Assembly: GCA_963205155.1 (NCBI GenBank)
Contig: CAUJJY010000348.1
Coordinates: 1-10,938 of the forward strand
Source: Candidatus Zixiibacteriota bacterium
GTDB taxonomy: Bacteria; Zixibacteria; MSB-5A5; CAIYYT01
DNA length: 10,938 nt
Reading direction: 5' to 3'
In this document: piece after piece, positions 1-6,289 of the stretch
Layout: each line of letters begins with the position of its first letter
How positions within the stretch are numbered: position 1 is the first letter of the stretch
Position numbers and translations under genes: made by a program
The notes under the pieces: model-generated
Databases searched by the model: none
The model's input: the letters and a program-made list of their open reading frames with translations, nothing else
Told to the model about the DNA's origin: nothing

Positions 1-436
1 CAAAGAGCGACGGAATGTCAGTCGGCAAACAGGAGACGTCCAGTTCACGCATGATGAATTCCTGGACGCCGCCGCCGGAACGGACGCCGTCTGCAACGCC
101 GGTCAAATGCACCGGCACCGCGATGATGATCTTCTTGGTCAGATCAACGCGCTGGAAGTCGATATGCACTACCTTGTTCGTAACCGGGTGGTGCTGTACA
201 TCCTTAAGCAATACTTTGACAGCTTTGCTCTTGCCGACTGCCAAGTCGACTAGGACGTTTTCGCTCGAAGCGCTGTGCAGCATTTTGTGTAGGCTGCGGC
301 TATTGACTCCGAGCATGATCGGCTTGTCTGCCAAACCATACAAAATGCCGGGGACATTCCCCGCGGAACGCATTTTGCGCGTCACGCTCTTTCCGGCGCC
401 GGAGCGAACTTCGGCATCCAAATGTAACTCGTTCAT
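1..436 (-). CDS. rplY: 50S ribosomal protein L25, CTC family (3' end beyond window)
   Basis: Structural protein of the large ribosomal subunit that binds 5S rRNA. About 145 N-terminal residues are visible; the rest lies outside the window. The translation has the L25 landmarks: an early 'VRSGAGKSVTRKMRSAGNVP' stretch leading into 'GILYG', then 'DVQHHPVTNKVVHIDFQRVD' near residues 80-100. After that comes the start of the extra beta domain ('VPVHLTGVADGVRSGGGVQE', then 'LPTDIPSL'), which marks the long CTC/TL5 form rather than the short E. coli form. The ATG at 436 is supported by a GAGGAG ribosome-binding site at 442-447, five bases upstream. It lies 17 bases after the prs stop, so the two genes are very probably co-transcribed from the prs promoter. 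Family assignment is secure; the gene is incomplete only because the window ends. Confidence 0.93.
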   Translation of the reverse strand, partial: MNELHLDAEVRSGAGKSVTRKMRSAGNVPGILYGLADKPIMLGVNSRSLHKMLHSASSENVLVDLAVGKSKAVKVLLKDVQHHPVTNKVVHIDFQRVDLTKKIIIAVPVHLTGVADGVRSGGGVQEFIMRELDVSCLPTDIPSLF

Positions 437-453
437 TGTTACTCCTCTATAAA

Positions 454-1389
454 TTAATCAAATAACTTCGAGACTGACTCTTCGTGCCAGATGCGCCGAA
501 TTGCTTCGCCAAACATGTCCGCCGTTGACAGTTCTTTGAACTTTGACGGCAGGCTGTCGATATCACGCAGGATCGTGTCGGTGATGACCATCTCGGTGAT
601 CGGCGAATCCTGGATCCGCTCAATTGCCTTACCCGACAAAACGCCATGCGTGGCGCACACCAATATGTCAAGAGCACCTTGTTTCTTGAGCGCTTCAGCG
701 CCAAGAACTACCGTGCCTGCAGTATCAACGATGTCATCACGGATGATGACGTTCTTATCCTTGACGTCGCCGATGATATTCAGCACCTCGGCTTCGTTGG
801 CTTCAATGCGGCGCTTGTCAATGATCGCCAGTGGGCAATGAAGCTCTTTGGCGAAAGCACGCGCCATTTTGATTGAGCCGACATCCGCGGATACCGAAAC
901 CAAATTCTGGATTCGCTTAGCGCGGAAATAGTCGAAGAATATCCGGCTCGCATACAAATGATCGTGCGGTATGTCAAAGAACCCCTGCAGCTGCGAGGCG
1001 TGCAGGTCCATGGTAATTACGCGGTCGGCGCCGGCGGTCGTAATCAGATTTGCCACCAGCTTGGCGGTAATCGAAACGCGCGGCTGGTCTTTGCGATCCT
1101 GCCGGGCATAGCCGTAATACGGGATGACCGCGGTGATGCGTTTAGCTGAAGCACGCCTGGCGGCGTCAATCATGATTAACAATTCCAACAGGTTTTCACC
1201 CGGCGGATTAGTGGGCTGGATAATAAACAGATCCGAACCCCGGATATTCTGATTGATCTGCACCCGCACTTCGCCGTCGGAGAAACGCCGCACGTCACAT
1301 TCGGTCAGCGGCACTCCCGTATATTGGGCGATTTTCTTTGCGAGGGGCAGGTTAGCCGTACCGGCAATTATCTTAAGTGCGTTCAGCAT
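454..1389 (-). CDS. prs: Ribose-phosphate pyrophosphokinase (PRPP synthetase)
   Basis: Cytosolic enzyme that transfers pyrophosphate from ATP to ribose-5-phosphate to make PRPP, the precursor of purines, pyrimidines, histidine, tryptophan and NAD. The 311-residue product matches the usual 310-320 length of class I enzymes. Visible motifs are the catalytic flexible loop 'YYGYARQDRKDQPR' (residues 91-104), the metal/ATP region 'DLHASQLQGFFDIPHDHLYA' (128-147), the ribose-phosphate segment 'VSADVGSIKMARAF' (166-179) and the PRPP-binding loop 'DDIVDTAGT' (218-226). An in-frame TTG twelve bases upstream would add four residues. I prefer the ATG at 1389 because GGAGG at 1395-1399 sits five bases before it and would lie inside the longer reading. 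The loop has R217 before DD where many homologues have V; this looks like a tolerated variant. It is first gene of a prs-rplY operon. Confidence 0.97.
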   Translation of the reverse strand: MLNALKIIAGTANLPLAKKIAQYTGVPLTECDVRRFSDGEVRVQINQNIRGSDLFIIQPTNPPGENLLELLIMIDAARRASAKRITAVIPYYGYARQDRKDQPRVSITAKLVANLITTAGADRVITMDLHASQLQGFFDIPHDHLYASRIFFDYFRAKRIQNLVSVSADVGSIKMARAFAKELHCPLAIIDKRRIEANEAEVLNIIGDVKDKNVIIRDDIVDTAGTVVLGAEALKKQGALDILVCATHGVLSGKAIERIQDSPITEMVITDTILRDIDSLPSKFKELSTADMFGEAIRRIWHEESVSKLFD

Positions 1390-1394
1390 CCCAT

Positions 1395-1399
1395 CCTCC
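1395..1399 (-). promoter_or_regulatory. Ribosome-binding site that fixes the prs start
   Basis: GGAGG on the minus strand, five bases before the ATG at 1389. It argues against the upstream in-frame TTG (codon beginning at 1401), which overlaps it. An out-of-frame ATG at 1392-1394 lies between the two and is not used by the prs frame. Confidence 0.8.
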
Positions 1400-1414
1400 A
1401 AAAAGAGAACCTTT

Positions 1415-1442
1415 ATAATAAGGGTGGCCGGAGAAAAATCAA
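1415..1442 (-). promoter_or_regulatory. Predicted sigma-70-type promoter for prs-rplY
   Basis: On the minus strand, TTGATT (1442 to 1437, four of six matches to TTGACA) is followed after 16 bases by TATTAT (1420 to 1415, five of six matches to TATAAT). Transcription would begin near 1408, giving a leader of about 20 nt that just contains the GGAGG site. Boxes were found by eye, and the sigma factor preferences of this organism are unknown. Confidence 0.5.
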
Positions 1443-1460
1443 GGGGAAATGTAAGGGTAT

Positions 1461-1472
1461 TTGGTGCACCAA
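1461..1472. promoter_or_regulatory. Perfect 12-bp palindrome TTGGTGCACCAA, possible operator
   Basis: The twelve bases equal their own reverse complement, as expected for a site bound by a dimeric regulator. It lies about 20 bp upstream of the predicted prs -35 box and about 50 bp upstream of the plus-strand promoter candidate, so it could serve either gene. It shares the TGGTG/CACCA core with the neighbouring inverted repeat. No regulator can be named from the sequence. Confidence 0.35.
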
Positions 1473-1496
1473 GTGTCGTAGGACGTAAATAGTCAA

Positions 1497-1536
1497 CTTT
1501 GTGGTGTTTTCGATTATATGTCTTGACACCACAAAG
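1497..1536. repeat. Inverted repeat with perfect 11-bp arms and 18-bp spacer
   Basis: The left arm CTTTGTGGTGT (1497-1507) is the exact reverse complement of the right arm ACACCACAAAG (1526-1536). The 18-base interval between them is AT-rich. The right arm overlaps the last bases of a TTGACA box at 1523-1528, which is where a repressor or class II activator site would sit. As RNA it could form a stem, but there is no T tract after it and it lies upstream of the predicted start, so a DNA-binding role is more likely than a terminator. Confidence 0.55.
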
Positions 1537-1550
1537 ACTTGTAATATGTT
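1523..1550 (+). promoter_or_regulatory. Candidate promoter for the secreted dockerin protein gene
   Basis: TTGACA (1523-1528, six of six) is followed after 16 bases by TATGTT (1545-1550, four of six matches to TATAAT). A better -10 match, TAATAT at 1542-1547, has a spacing of only 13. Transcription would start near 1557, leaving a leader of roughly 200 nt before the ATG at 1757. The overlap of the -35 box with the inverted repeat suggests regulated expression, which is inference. Confidence 0.4.
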
Positions 1551-1722
1551 GACAATGTACTCTCTATTTAGGTTGAGAAGAGAGCTTTTCGGGCATTGAG
1601 GAGACTATTGAGAAATCAGTCGACCTTTCGATGTCGAACCCGGAAATTCGTTTCGGTGGTGAGGAGCTGAAGCCGCCTTCGGTGTTTTGCACTGCTGAAT
1701 CCAAAGTGACGCTATACAGAGA

Positions 1723-1741
1723 CGCGCTGATAGATTGCGCG
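1723..1741 (+). promoter_or_regulatory. Small leader hairpin abutting the ribosome-binding site
   Basis: CGCGC (1723-1727) pairs exactly with GCGCG (1737-1741) around a nine-base loop. The last G of the stem is also the first G of the GGAGGGGAG ribosome-binding site (1741-1749). The hairpin could modulate ribosome access, or stand at the edge of it without effect. Only five base pairs, so chance is possible. Confidence 0.3.
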
Positions 1742-1749
1742 GAGGGGAG
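1741..1749 (+). promoter_or_regulatory. Ribosome-binding site that sets the start of the dockerin protein
   Basis: GGAGGGGAG ends seven bases before the ATG at 1757. The product begun there opens with a signal peptide, whereas the in-frame ATG at 1631 has no Shine-Dalgarno sequence and would place about 42 polar residues before that signal. Confidence 0.75.
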
Positions 1750-1756
1750 TTCAGTC

Positions 1757-4531
1757 ATGCTTTGTAGAAACCAACTGACTACGGTCCTTATTCTTGCTTT
1801 CGTCGTCATGACGTCGTGTCAGCTAATGGCAAGTGACCCTGGCGTTCCAGACACAGTGTACATTGGGGGAGGGCCACTGGCATTGAGTCATTCGAGACCG
1901 ATCACTATCTCTGTGACAAATGACGAAGCGATTGCCGGATGGAGTCTCGGATTCTTAATTGAGTCTATAGATGGCGGGTTTGCTCGCTTCGATTCCTCGC
2001 GGTGGGTGGGTCGAACGTCTGATCCAAGTATCTTTGGTTTTAGAATCAACAGATATTGGGCCGGGGAGCCCACTCCAGGGACCTCCCCTGACATTGTGGT
2101 TTCAGGAGCCGGAAAAGAAGGTCTCAACAGTCTTCCCCCGGGTCGAGGCGGGGTCGTAGAGCTGTACTTTACCGGTCTGGCGCTGGGGCATTTCGCGATA
2201 GACAGCGTATATTTTCCGCCAGCAGGTCCGTTTATGTTGATCATTGATGGGGTCCCAGTTTCAGATTTTGTGCCGAAGTTCGCAGGTGACACAATTGAGG
2301 TAATCGAAGCGAGTCTGCCACCGGCAATCTATCTACCTGAAACAGAATACAGAATTGTCGCGGGAACTAACTTAGAGTTCGAAGTCAATGGTGTCTCTAA
2401 CATTGGAGGCGCACTTGAATTATCGATGCTGCCCTTTCATTATTTCGACGACGTAGATCACTTGCCGAGCAGTTCGCCGAATGTCGTCGGAAGTAATCCA
2501 CTGTCATTTCAGTGGTCACCGACAACTGCGGATGTTGGTATTTGGAGTGCCAGCTTTGAAGCCTGCGATACTTCAGGCAACTGCGTCACAAAGTCACTTG
2601 GCATCCAAGTCGTAGTTGATTCGAAATACCTTGTAGCTTTTAACCAAAGCCAAATCGCGGACGCGCCCTTCTCAACCGGAATCGCGACTGGCGACGCGGA
2701 CGGTGACGGAACACCCGAGATAGCTGTATCCGGCAACGGGAATCATTCGAGTCCAGCCTCTGTGATATACGAAGTGACTACGGGACCAGTTCTTTCCGAG
2801 ATCCATGTCGATCCAATAGGTAACATCAATTATGATGCCGTAGGTGGATTAGTCAACAACGACAATCTTGCGGATTTTGCAATGATGGCCTATGTCCCAC
2901 TTTCTACCACAAACTACCAAGTCCGTTCGCTGTTGAGTAATGGGAACAACACCTTTGACCAAGTCCTTGATTCGAATGATGGTCATGTCACTCGCTCATG
3001 TGTACTCACCGAATTGACGGGCGACGCCCATTTGGATATAGCTTCAACGTGGTATGATGGAATTCGCATCTACGCCGGAAACAGCCAAGGCGCGTTTGTT
3101 CTATCCAAGTTTATCCCGACCGCTGATTCGGCACTATCCGCAAATGCAGGAGACTTCGATAATGACGGTGATCAGGACTTGGCAATCGGGACAAATCTGG
3201 GCCTCGATATCTATTTGGCGATTGGCAACGGCGAATTTCAATTATCGCAATTCTATCCGCAGATTAATGGTTCGCTTGATATTGAGGTCACCAATAGGGC
3301 CAGCGACTTAAACGGTGACGGGCAGATTGATCTGTGTATTTCGACACCATCCGTTGGCGGCGAACGAAGCCAAATGATCAATTACTATGGACATTCTGAT
3401 GGCTCGTTTGCTCAGGTTGTTTTGCGAGACGTTCGCGGGCAAATTTTCGGAAACTGCTTTGGAGATGCCAACAATGATGGTGAACTGGACATCATCTATG
3501 TCAATGGAGCGGAACATTATCTGGGCATTGCTTTCGGAGACTCCAGTCAGACGTTTACAAATGAGATTCGAGTCTCAACTGGCGAATATTCCCCCCGACA
3601 TGTCGCTTCTCTGGACGCCGACGCAGATGGCGATCTTGACATTGCGGTTACTGCATTCAAGGGCACGGGTACGACTAATGGCAGTATTGTGGTGTTGCTC
3701 GAGAATCTCACTAATCCGGGAGGATTTCAGAAGACCTTCTGGACGATCGACGCGCGAAACAGTGGAGGGGTTGCTCTCCATACACCTTCTGGACGTGTCG
3801 TTAGTTCAGTCAGAAATACCATTCCTTCAGCAATGTTTAACGAGCGTAATGCCAACTCCGACGCAAAACTGGATTCCTACATACGATTGAGTGCAGTTGA
3901 GCAAGGGATATACGTTATAAGCGCTCGCCCGCAGTCCGGAAGTAACGAAGGAGACCTTTTTACAATCGAATACGGAATCGGTAGAATCAATTATCGAATA
4001 GCCAAGGACGCACCCATGAGTCTGCAGGGATTTGACTTTGGCGTTTGTGCAGGTTCTGAATCCTCGATATACCCTCGTCCCGGCTCGTTTTCCTCTGAAA
4101 ACCCGCCCTACTTGAGTTGGCCCGGTCTAGGGCAACATGACTTACAGGTTGCCACTGATCCGGCATTTCAGAACATCATCTCGGACACAACAGTAGGTAG
4201 CAATTTCTGCCAGCTTGCAGATTCAATCGTTATACAAGACACGATATCATTATTCTGGCGAGTAAAGCCAAGCGGTGCTTCTGAATTTGGATGGATATAC
4301 GCTTTGAATCTAGTCTTGTTCAATTCGGAATGCGGTGACGCAGACGCCAGTGGAATGGTCAATGTTTCAGACGTCGTCTTTCTGATCAACTACATATTCG
4401 CAGGTGGTCCAGCTCCCGTTCCTATCGAACTTAGTGATGTCGACTGCAGTGGCATGATCAACATTTCGGATGTAGTTTTCCTAATCAACTATATTTTCCT
4501 TGGTGGGCCAGACCCATGCTCTGGCTGTTGA
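1757..4531 (+). CDS. Secreted multidomain protein: cohesin-like/Ig-like N-terminus, seven-blade FG-GAP propeller, C-terminal dockerin
   Basis: 924-residue exported protein of unknown substrate. Residues 1-26 form a signal sequence (hydrophobic core 'LTTVLILAFVV'). Cleavage after 'LMA' is possible, and 'MTSC' at 18-21 is a weak lipobox. Residues about 32-185 look like a cohesin-type or related beta-sandwich, and 190-287 like a cadherin/Ig-type module ('FQWSPTTADVGIWSASFEA'). Residues 305-650 hold seven FG-GAP/VCBS repeats with Asp-rich calcium loops. Residues 655-765 form another beta-rich domain, and 775-856 a fibronectin III-like one ('LQVATDPAFQN', 'LFWRV'). Residues 859-924 are a dockerin pair. 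Adhesion, carbohydrate binding or surface assembly are reasonable roles, but none is shown; no catalytic motif is visible. It is transcribed alone and ends at a terminator. Domain calls for the propeller and dockerin are firm, the N-terminal fold is tentative. Confidence 0.85.
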   Translation: MLCRNQLTTVLILAFVVMTSCQLMASDPGVPDTVYIGGGPLALSHSRPITISVTNDEAIAGWSLGFLIESIDGGFARFDSSRWVGRTSDPSIFGFRINRYWAGEPTPGTSPDIVVSGAGKEGLNSLPPGRGGVVELYFTGLALGHFAIDSVYFPPAGPFMLIIDGVPVSDFVPKFAGDTIEVIEASLPPAIYLPETEYRIVAGTNLEFEVNGVSNIGGALELSMLPFHYFDDVDHLPSSSPNVVGSNPLSFQWSPTTADVGIWSASFEACDTSGNCVTKSLGIQVVVDSKYLVAFNQSQIADAPFSTGIATGDADGDGTPEIAVSGNGNHSSPASVIYEVTTGPVLSEIHVDPIGNINYDAVGGLVNNDNLADFAMMAYVPLSTTNYQVRSLLSNGNNTFDQVLDSNDGHVTRSCVLTELTGDAHLDIASTWYDGIRIYAGNSQGAFVLSKFIPTADSALSANAGDFDNDGDQDLAIGTNLGLDIYLAIGNGEFQLSQFYPQINGSLDIEVTNRASDLNGDGQIDLCISTPSVGGERSQMINYYGHSDGSFAQVVLRDVRGQIFGNCFGDANNDGELDIIYVNGAEHYLGIAFGDSSQTFTNEIRVSTGEYSPRHVASLDADADGDLDIAVTAFKGTGTTNGSIVVLLENLTNPGGFQKTFWTIDARNSGGVALHTPSGRVVSSVRNTIPSAMFNERNANSDAKLDSYIRLSAVEQGIYVISARPQSGSNEGDLFTIEYGIGRINYRIAKDAPMSLQGFDFGVCAGSESSIYPRPGSFSSENPPYLSWPGLGQHDLQVATDPAFQNIISDTTVGSNFCQLADSIVIQDTISLFWRVKPSGASEFGWIYALNLVLFNSECGDADASGMVNVSDVVFLINYIFAGGPAPVPIELSDVDCSGMINISDVVFLINYIFLGGPDPCSGC
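2669..3706 (+). repeat. Seven FG-GAP/VCBS repeats (beta-propeller) within the secreted protein
   Basis: Seven units of about 50 residues recur with the pattern D-x-D/N-x-D-G-x-x-D/E followed by a hydrophobic strand. Calcium-type loops begin near D313, D466, D517, D570 and D620 of the 924-residue product (for example 'DFDNDGDQDLAI' and 'DADADGDLDIAV'). Two further units near residues 366 and 421 keep the strand pattern but have lost most of the acidic residues. Seven such units match one closed seven-bladed propeller, as in the integrin alpha-chain fold. The repeats are diverged at DNA level, so they are old rather than a recent tandem expansion. Confidence 0.85.
4334..4516 (+). repeat. Duplicated dockerin calcium-binding motif at the C-terminus of the secreted protein
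   Basis: Two copies 99 nt apart encode 'DADASGMVNVSDVVFLINYI' (residues 861-880) and 'DVDCSGMINISDVVFLINYI' (894-913), each followed by F-x-GGP. Each has the dockerin F-hand pattern with acidic or polar residues at loop positions 1, 3, 5, 9 and 12, and a following helix. Cysteines at 859, 897, 921 and 924 flank or enter the loops and may form disulfides after export. The codons of the two copies differ at many third positions, so the duplication is ancient. Confidence 0.88.
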
Positions 4532-4562
4532 TTCCATTCAATTGGAGAATGAGAAGTATCGG

Positions 4563-4596
4563 ATGGGTCAAGTGATTACTTGGCCCGTCTTTGTTT
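4563..4596 (+). terminator. Intrinsic terminator after the dockerin protein gene
   Basis: An 11-bp stem (4563-4573 with 4578-4588, including two G-U pairs) closes a GATT tetraloop and is followed by a T-rich tract ending TCTTTGTTT (4588-4596). It begins 31 bases after the stop codon at 4531. Read from the minus strand the same stem lacks a good T tract, so it mainly serves the plus-strand gene. It may still help to limit readthrough from the convergent gene that ends at 4608. Confidence 0.82.
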
Positions 4597-4607
4597 GGCG
4601 AGTGAGT

Positions 4608-5231
4608 CTACCTAAACGCCACGCCAAACTGCAGCGGAATTATGTGGACTCGGGGCTTATCGGCAAAGAGAATGGTGTAGCGGGCTTCGAAAAACAGGAA
4701 GCTTTTTGAGCTGAGATGTACGTTGAAGCCGGCGCCTGCATTGAGTCCAAAAGCACTTTTCCCTTTGCCGTCAATTACGGTTTCAGTGATGTCATTGTCT
4801 ACGGATTCGGAGAGTAAAACATCTCCGGCGATGAATCGGCCAATCGTTGCTCCTCCGGTCAGGAATGGCGCTTCGCCGGAACGCGCACGGGAGAACGAGT
4901 ACTTCAGATTAAGCGACCCCGTCAGGACCGTGGCACTGCCCTCTTCCGCCTGGTTTTCTTTCTTAAAGGCATCGATCGACTTGAGATACTCTTCTTCGTC
5001 GAGGGGCAGGTTGCTGACCTGAACATTTCCAATAAGCATAACTCGGTCGCTTAAAGTATACCCAAGACCGATCCCGAGGTGAAGCCCCGCATTGTAGACT
5101 TTGGTCAGGTCCTTGTCATAAATGGGATAGGCAACTCCACCGGTAATGAAGTATTGGAAATTCCCGCCTATGGCAGACGGAACAGATAACATCACGATTG
5201 CGGCAAAAGTCAGGTTGAAGATCATTCGCAT
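4608..5231 (-). CDS. Small outer-membrane beta-barrel protein, function unknown
   Basis: 207-residue protein with an N-terminal signal sequence (residues 1 to about 22, 'LTFAAIVMLSVPSAIGG') and no later long hydrophobic segment. The mature part is a series of alternating, glycine- and aromatic-rich strands typical of an eight-stranded OmpX/OmpA-like barrel: 'YNAGLHLGIGLGYTL', 'VLTGSLNLKYSF', 'FGLNAGAGFNVHL', 'SFLFFEARYTILF', and the final 'IPLQFGVAFR'. An acidic, lysine-containing loop ('LDEEEYLKSIDAFKKENQAE', about 77-96) would face outward. A TTG at 5249 would add six residues, but I chose the ATG at 5231 because the signal peptide begins there; neither start has a strong Shine-Dalgarno site. 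It follows pit by 56 bases without an obvious terminator, so it may share that transcript. A role in phosphate entry is only a guess from position, and barrels of this size are often not open pores. Confidence 0.72.
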   Translation of the reverse strand: MRMIFNLTFAAIVMLSVPSAIGGNFQYFITGGVAYPIYDKDLTKVYNAGLHLGIGLGYTLSDRVMLIGNVQVSNLPLDEEEYLKSIDAFKKENQAEEGSATVLTGSLNLKYSFSRARSGEAPFLTGGATIGRFIAGDVLLSESVDNDITETVIDGKGKSAFGLNAGAGFNVHLSSKSFLFFEARYTILFADKPRVHIIPLQFGVAFR

Positions 5232-5245
5232 AGATTCTGATACGC

Positions 5246-5274
5246 TCAATACTGATCTTTGTTCAGTTTGTCAA
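5246..5274 (-). promoter_or_regulatory. Weak promoter candidate for the barrel protein gene
   Basis: A perfect TTGACA (5274 to 5269) just after the pit stop codon is followed after 17 bases by TATTGA (5251 to 5246), which matches TATAAT at only the first three positions. The predicted start would leave a leader of about ten bases before the ATG at 5231, so the call is doubtful. Confidence 0.25.
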
Positions 5275-5287
5275 GGAGATGGCGAGA

Positions 5288-6289
5288 TTATCCGGTGAAA
5301 AGTCGCATTATCAAGAGGACCGCTATGCCGAAAAGAGCCGCGCCCGGGAAAGTGAAGACCCATGCCAGCAGAATATTCAGCATTATCGACCAGCGAACGT
5401 TGCCGAGGCGGTATGCAGCAGCAGTACCGACGATAGACCCGGTCGCAACTTGGGTTGTTGATATCGGAGCACCAACCAGCGAAGCAAGGAGAATGACGGT
5501 TCCGGAAGCCGTCTCTGCAGCGCAACCATCGATGGGTTCATGTAGATGCGTCATTTTTCTACCCATTGTTTTCATAATGCGCCAGCCGCCGACCGAGGTT
5601 CCCAGCCCAATCATGAATGCGGAGGCAACCCGAACCCACATCGGCACGTGAAAATCGCTGATTGCGCCGGCAGACATCAGCGCGATTGCAATTACACCCA
5701 TCGCATTCTGGGCATCGTTCATTCCGTGTGTTGTTGATACAAAAGCTGCCGACAGCACCTGCAGCCGTTTGAAGAATTTGGCGGTCTTACGATAGTGCAT
5801 TCGCCAGACAATCCAACTGAAGATGGTAATCAGGATCAGCCCGATCAGGATACCGGCAATTGGGGAGAGCACCATCGCAATCAAGATTTTACGCATTCCT
5901 GATTCGATCAACACCGAAAAGTCGAAACCATTATTGAAGACCGCAACTCCAGCCAGACCGCCGATCAGAGCATGGGTCGAGGAAGAAGGCAAACCAAAAT
6001 ACCAGGTAAAATAACCCCAGAGTACGGCACCCATTACTGCCGCAAATAATAACGGCAGTGTAATGAAGTTACTGTCGACCACCCCCTTGCCAATTGTATA
6101 GGCCACCGCCGTGTGCATCAATGCGCCGACGAAATTGAGGGTACGCGCCATAATAATCGCATTTCGGGGAGATAATGCGTGGGTGTAGACAGTAGTGGCG
6201 ATGGCGTTGGCGGCGTCATGGAAACCGTTGACGAAATCATACATCAACGCAGCGGCAATAATTAGAATAAGTAGAAGCTGATCAGACAT
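5288..6289 (-). CDS. pit: Inorganic phosphate transporter, PiT family
   Basis: 333-residue inner-membrane carrier that takes up inorganic phosphate coupled to an ion gradient (protons, often with metal-phosphate complexes, in bacterial members). The protein is almost wholly hydrophobic, with about ten membrane segments. It shows the internal duplication of the family: the first signature 'DFVNGFHDAANAIAT' (residues 18-32) and the second 'THGMNDAQNAMG' (187-198). Each is followed by a second family motif, 'PSSSTHALIGG' (101-111) and 'APISTTQVATG' (274-284). All conserved Asp and Asn residues of the signatures are present, so the carrier should be active. The length is that of the compact forms, without the long cytoplasmic loop of E. 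coli PitA. The start ATG overlaps the end of the DUF47 gene by eight bases (ATGTCTGA), implying translational coupling. Confidence 0.95.
   Translation of the reverse strand: MSDQLLLILIIAAALMYDFVNGFHDAANAIATTVYTHALSPRNAIIMARTLNFVGALMHTAVAYTIGKGVVDSNFITLPLLFAAVMGAVLWGYFTWYFGLPSSSTHALIGGLAGVAVFNNGFDFSVLIESGMRKILIAMVLSPIAGILIGLILITIFSWIVWRMHYRKTAKFFKRLQVLSAAFVSTTHGMNDAQNAMGVIAIALMSAGAISDFHVPMWVRVASAFMIGLGTSVGGWRIMKTMGRKMTHLHEPIDGCAAETASGTVILLASLVGAPISTTQVATGSIVGTAAAYRLGNVRWSIMLNILLAWVFTFPGAALFGIAVLLIMRLFTG

Larger units (their letters stand above)
1390..1756. other. Divergent intergenic region (367 bp) between prs and the dockerin protein gene
   Basis: This non-coding stretch separates two divergently transcribed genes. 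From left to right it holds the prs promoter (1415-1442), a perfect 12-bp palindrome (1461-1472), an 11-bp-arm inverted repeat (1497-1536), a plus-strand promoter candidate overlapping its right arm (1523-1550), a second TTGACA (1549-1554) with no convincing -10 box, and a leader of about 200 nt ending in a small hairpin beside the ribosome-binding site (1723-1741). The plus-strand frame of the downstream gene stays open back to an ATG at 1631, but that ATG has no Shine-Dalgarno sequence, so I treat 1631-1756 as untranslated. I do not recognise any known riboswitch class here. Confidence 0.6.

Noticed and set aside
15..452. Plus-strand open frame of 145 codons opposite rplY
   Set aside because: It lies opposite a well-supported L25 coding region, shows no recognisable domain, and has low-complexity Ser/Thr/Arg composition typical of an antisense shadow.
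1497..1536. Intrinsic terminator formed by the 11-bp inverted repeat
   Set aside because: The loop is 18 bases, no T tract follows on either strand, and it lies between divergent promoters rather than after a gene.
1631..1756. N-terminal extension of the dockerin protein from the ATG at 1631
   Set aside because: No Shine-Dalgarno sequence precedes it, and it would bury the signal peptide 42 residues inside the protein. The ATG at 1757 has GGAGGGGAG and begins at the signal sequence.
1557..1756. Known riboswitch (c-di-GMP GEMM, TPP or cobalamin type) in the leader
   Set aside because: The conserved core words of these classes are absent. Short GACGC and GAGA matches occur without the surrounding pairing.
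2669..3706. CRISPR or recent tandem DNA repeat in the Asp-rich region
   Set aside because: The repetition is at protein level, with about 50-residue units whose DNA is strongly diverged. There are no identical direct repeats with unique spacers.
3387..3890. Plus-strand open frame of 167 codons inside the secreted protein gene
   Set aside because: It is in a different frame of a clearly coding propeller region, is rich in R, S and M without domain pattern, and has no plausible ribosome-binding site.
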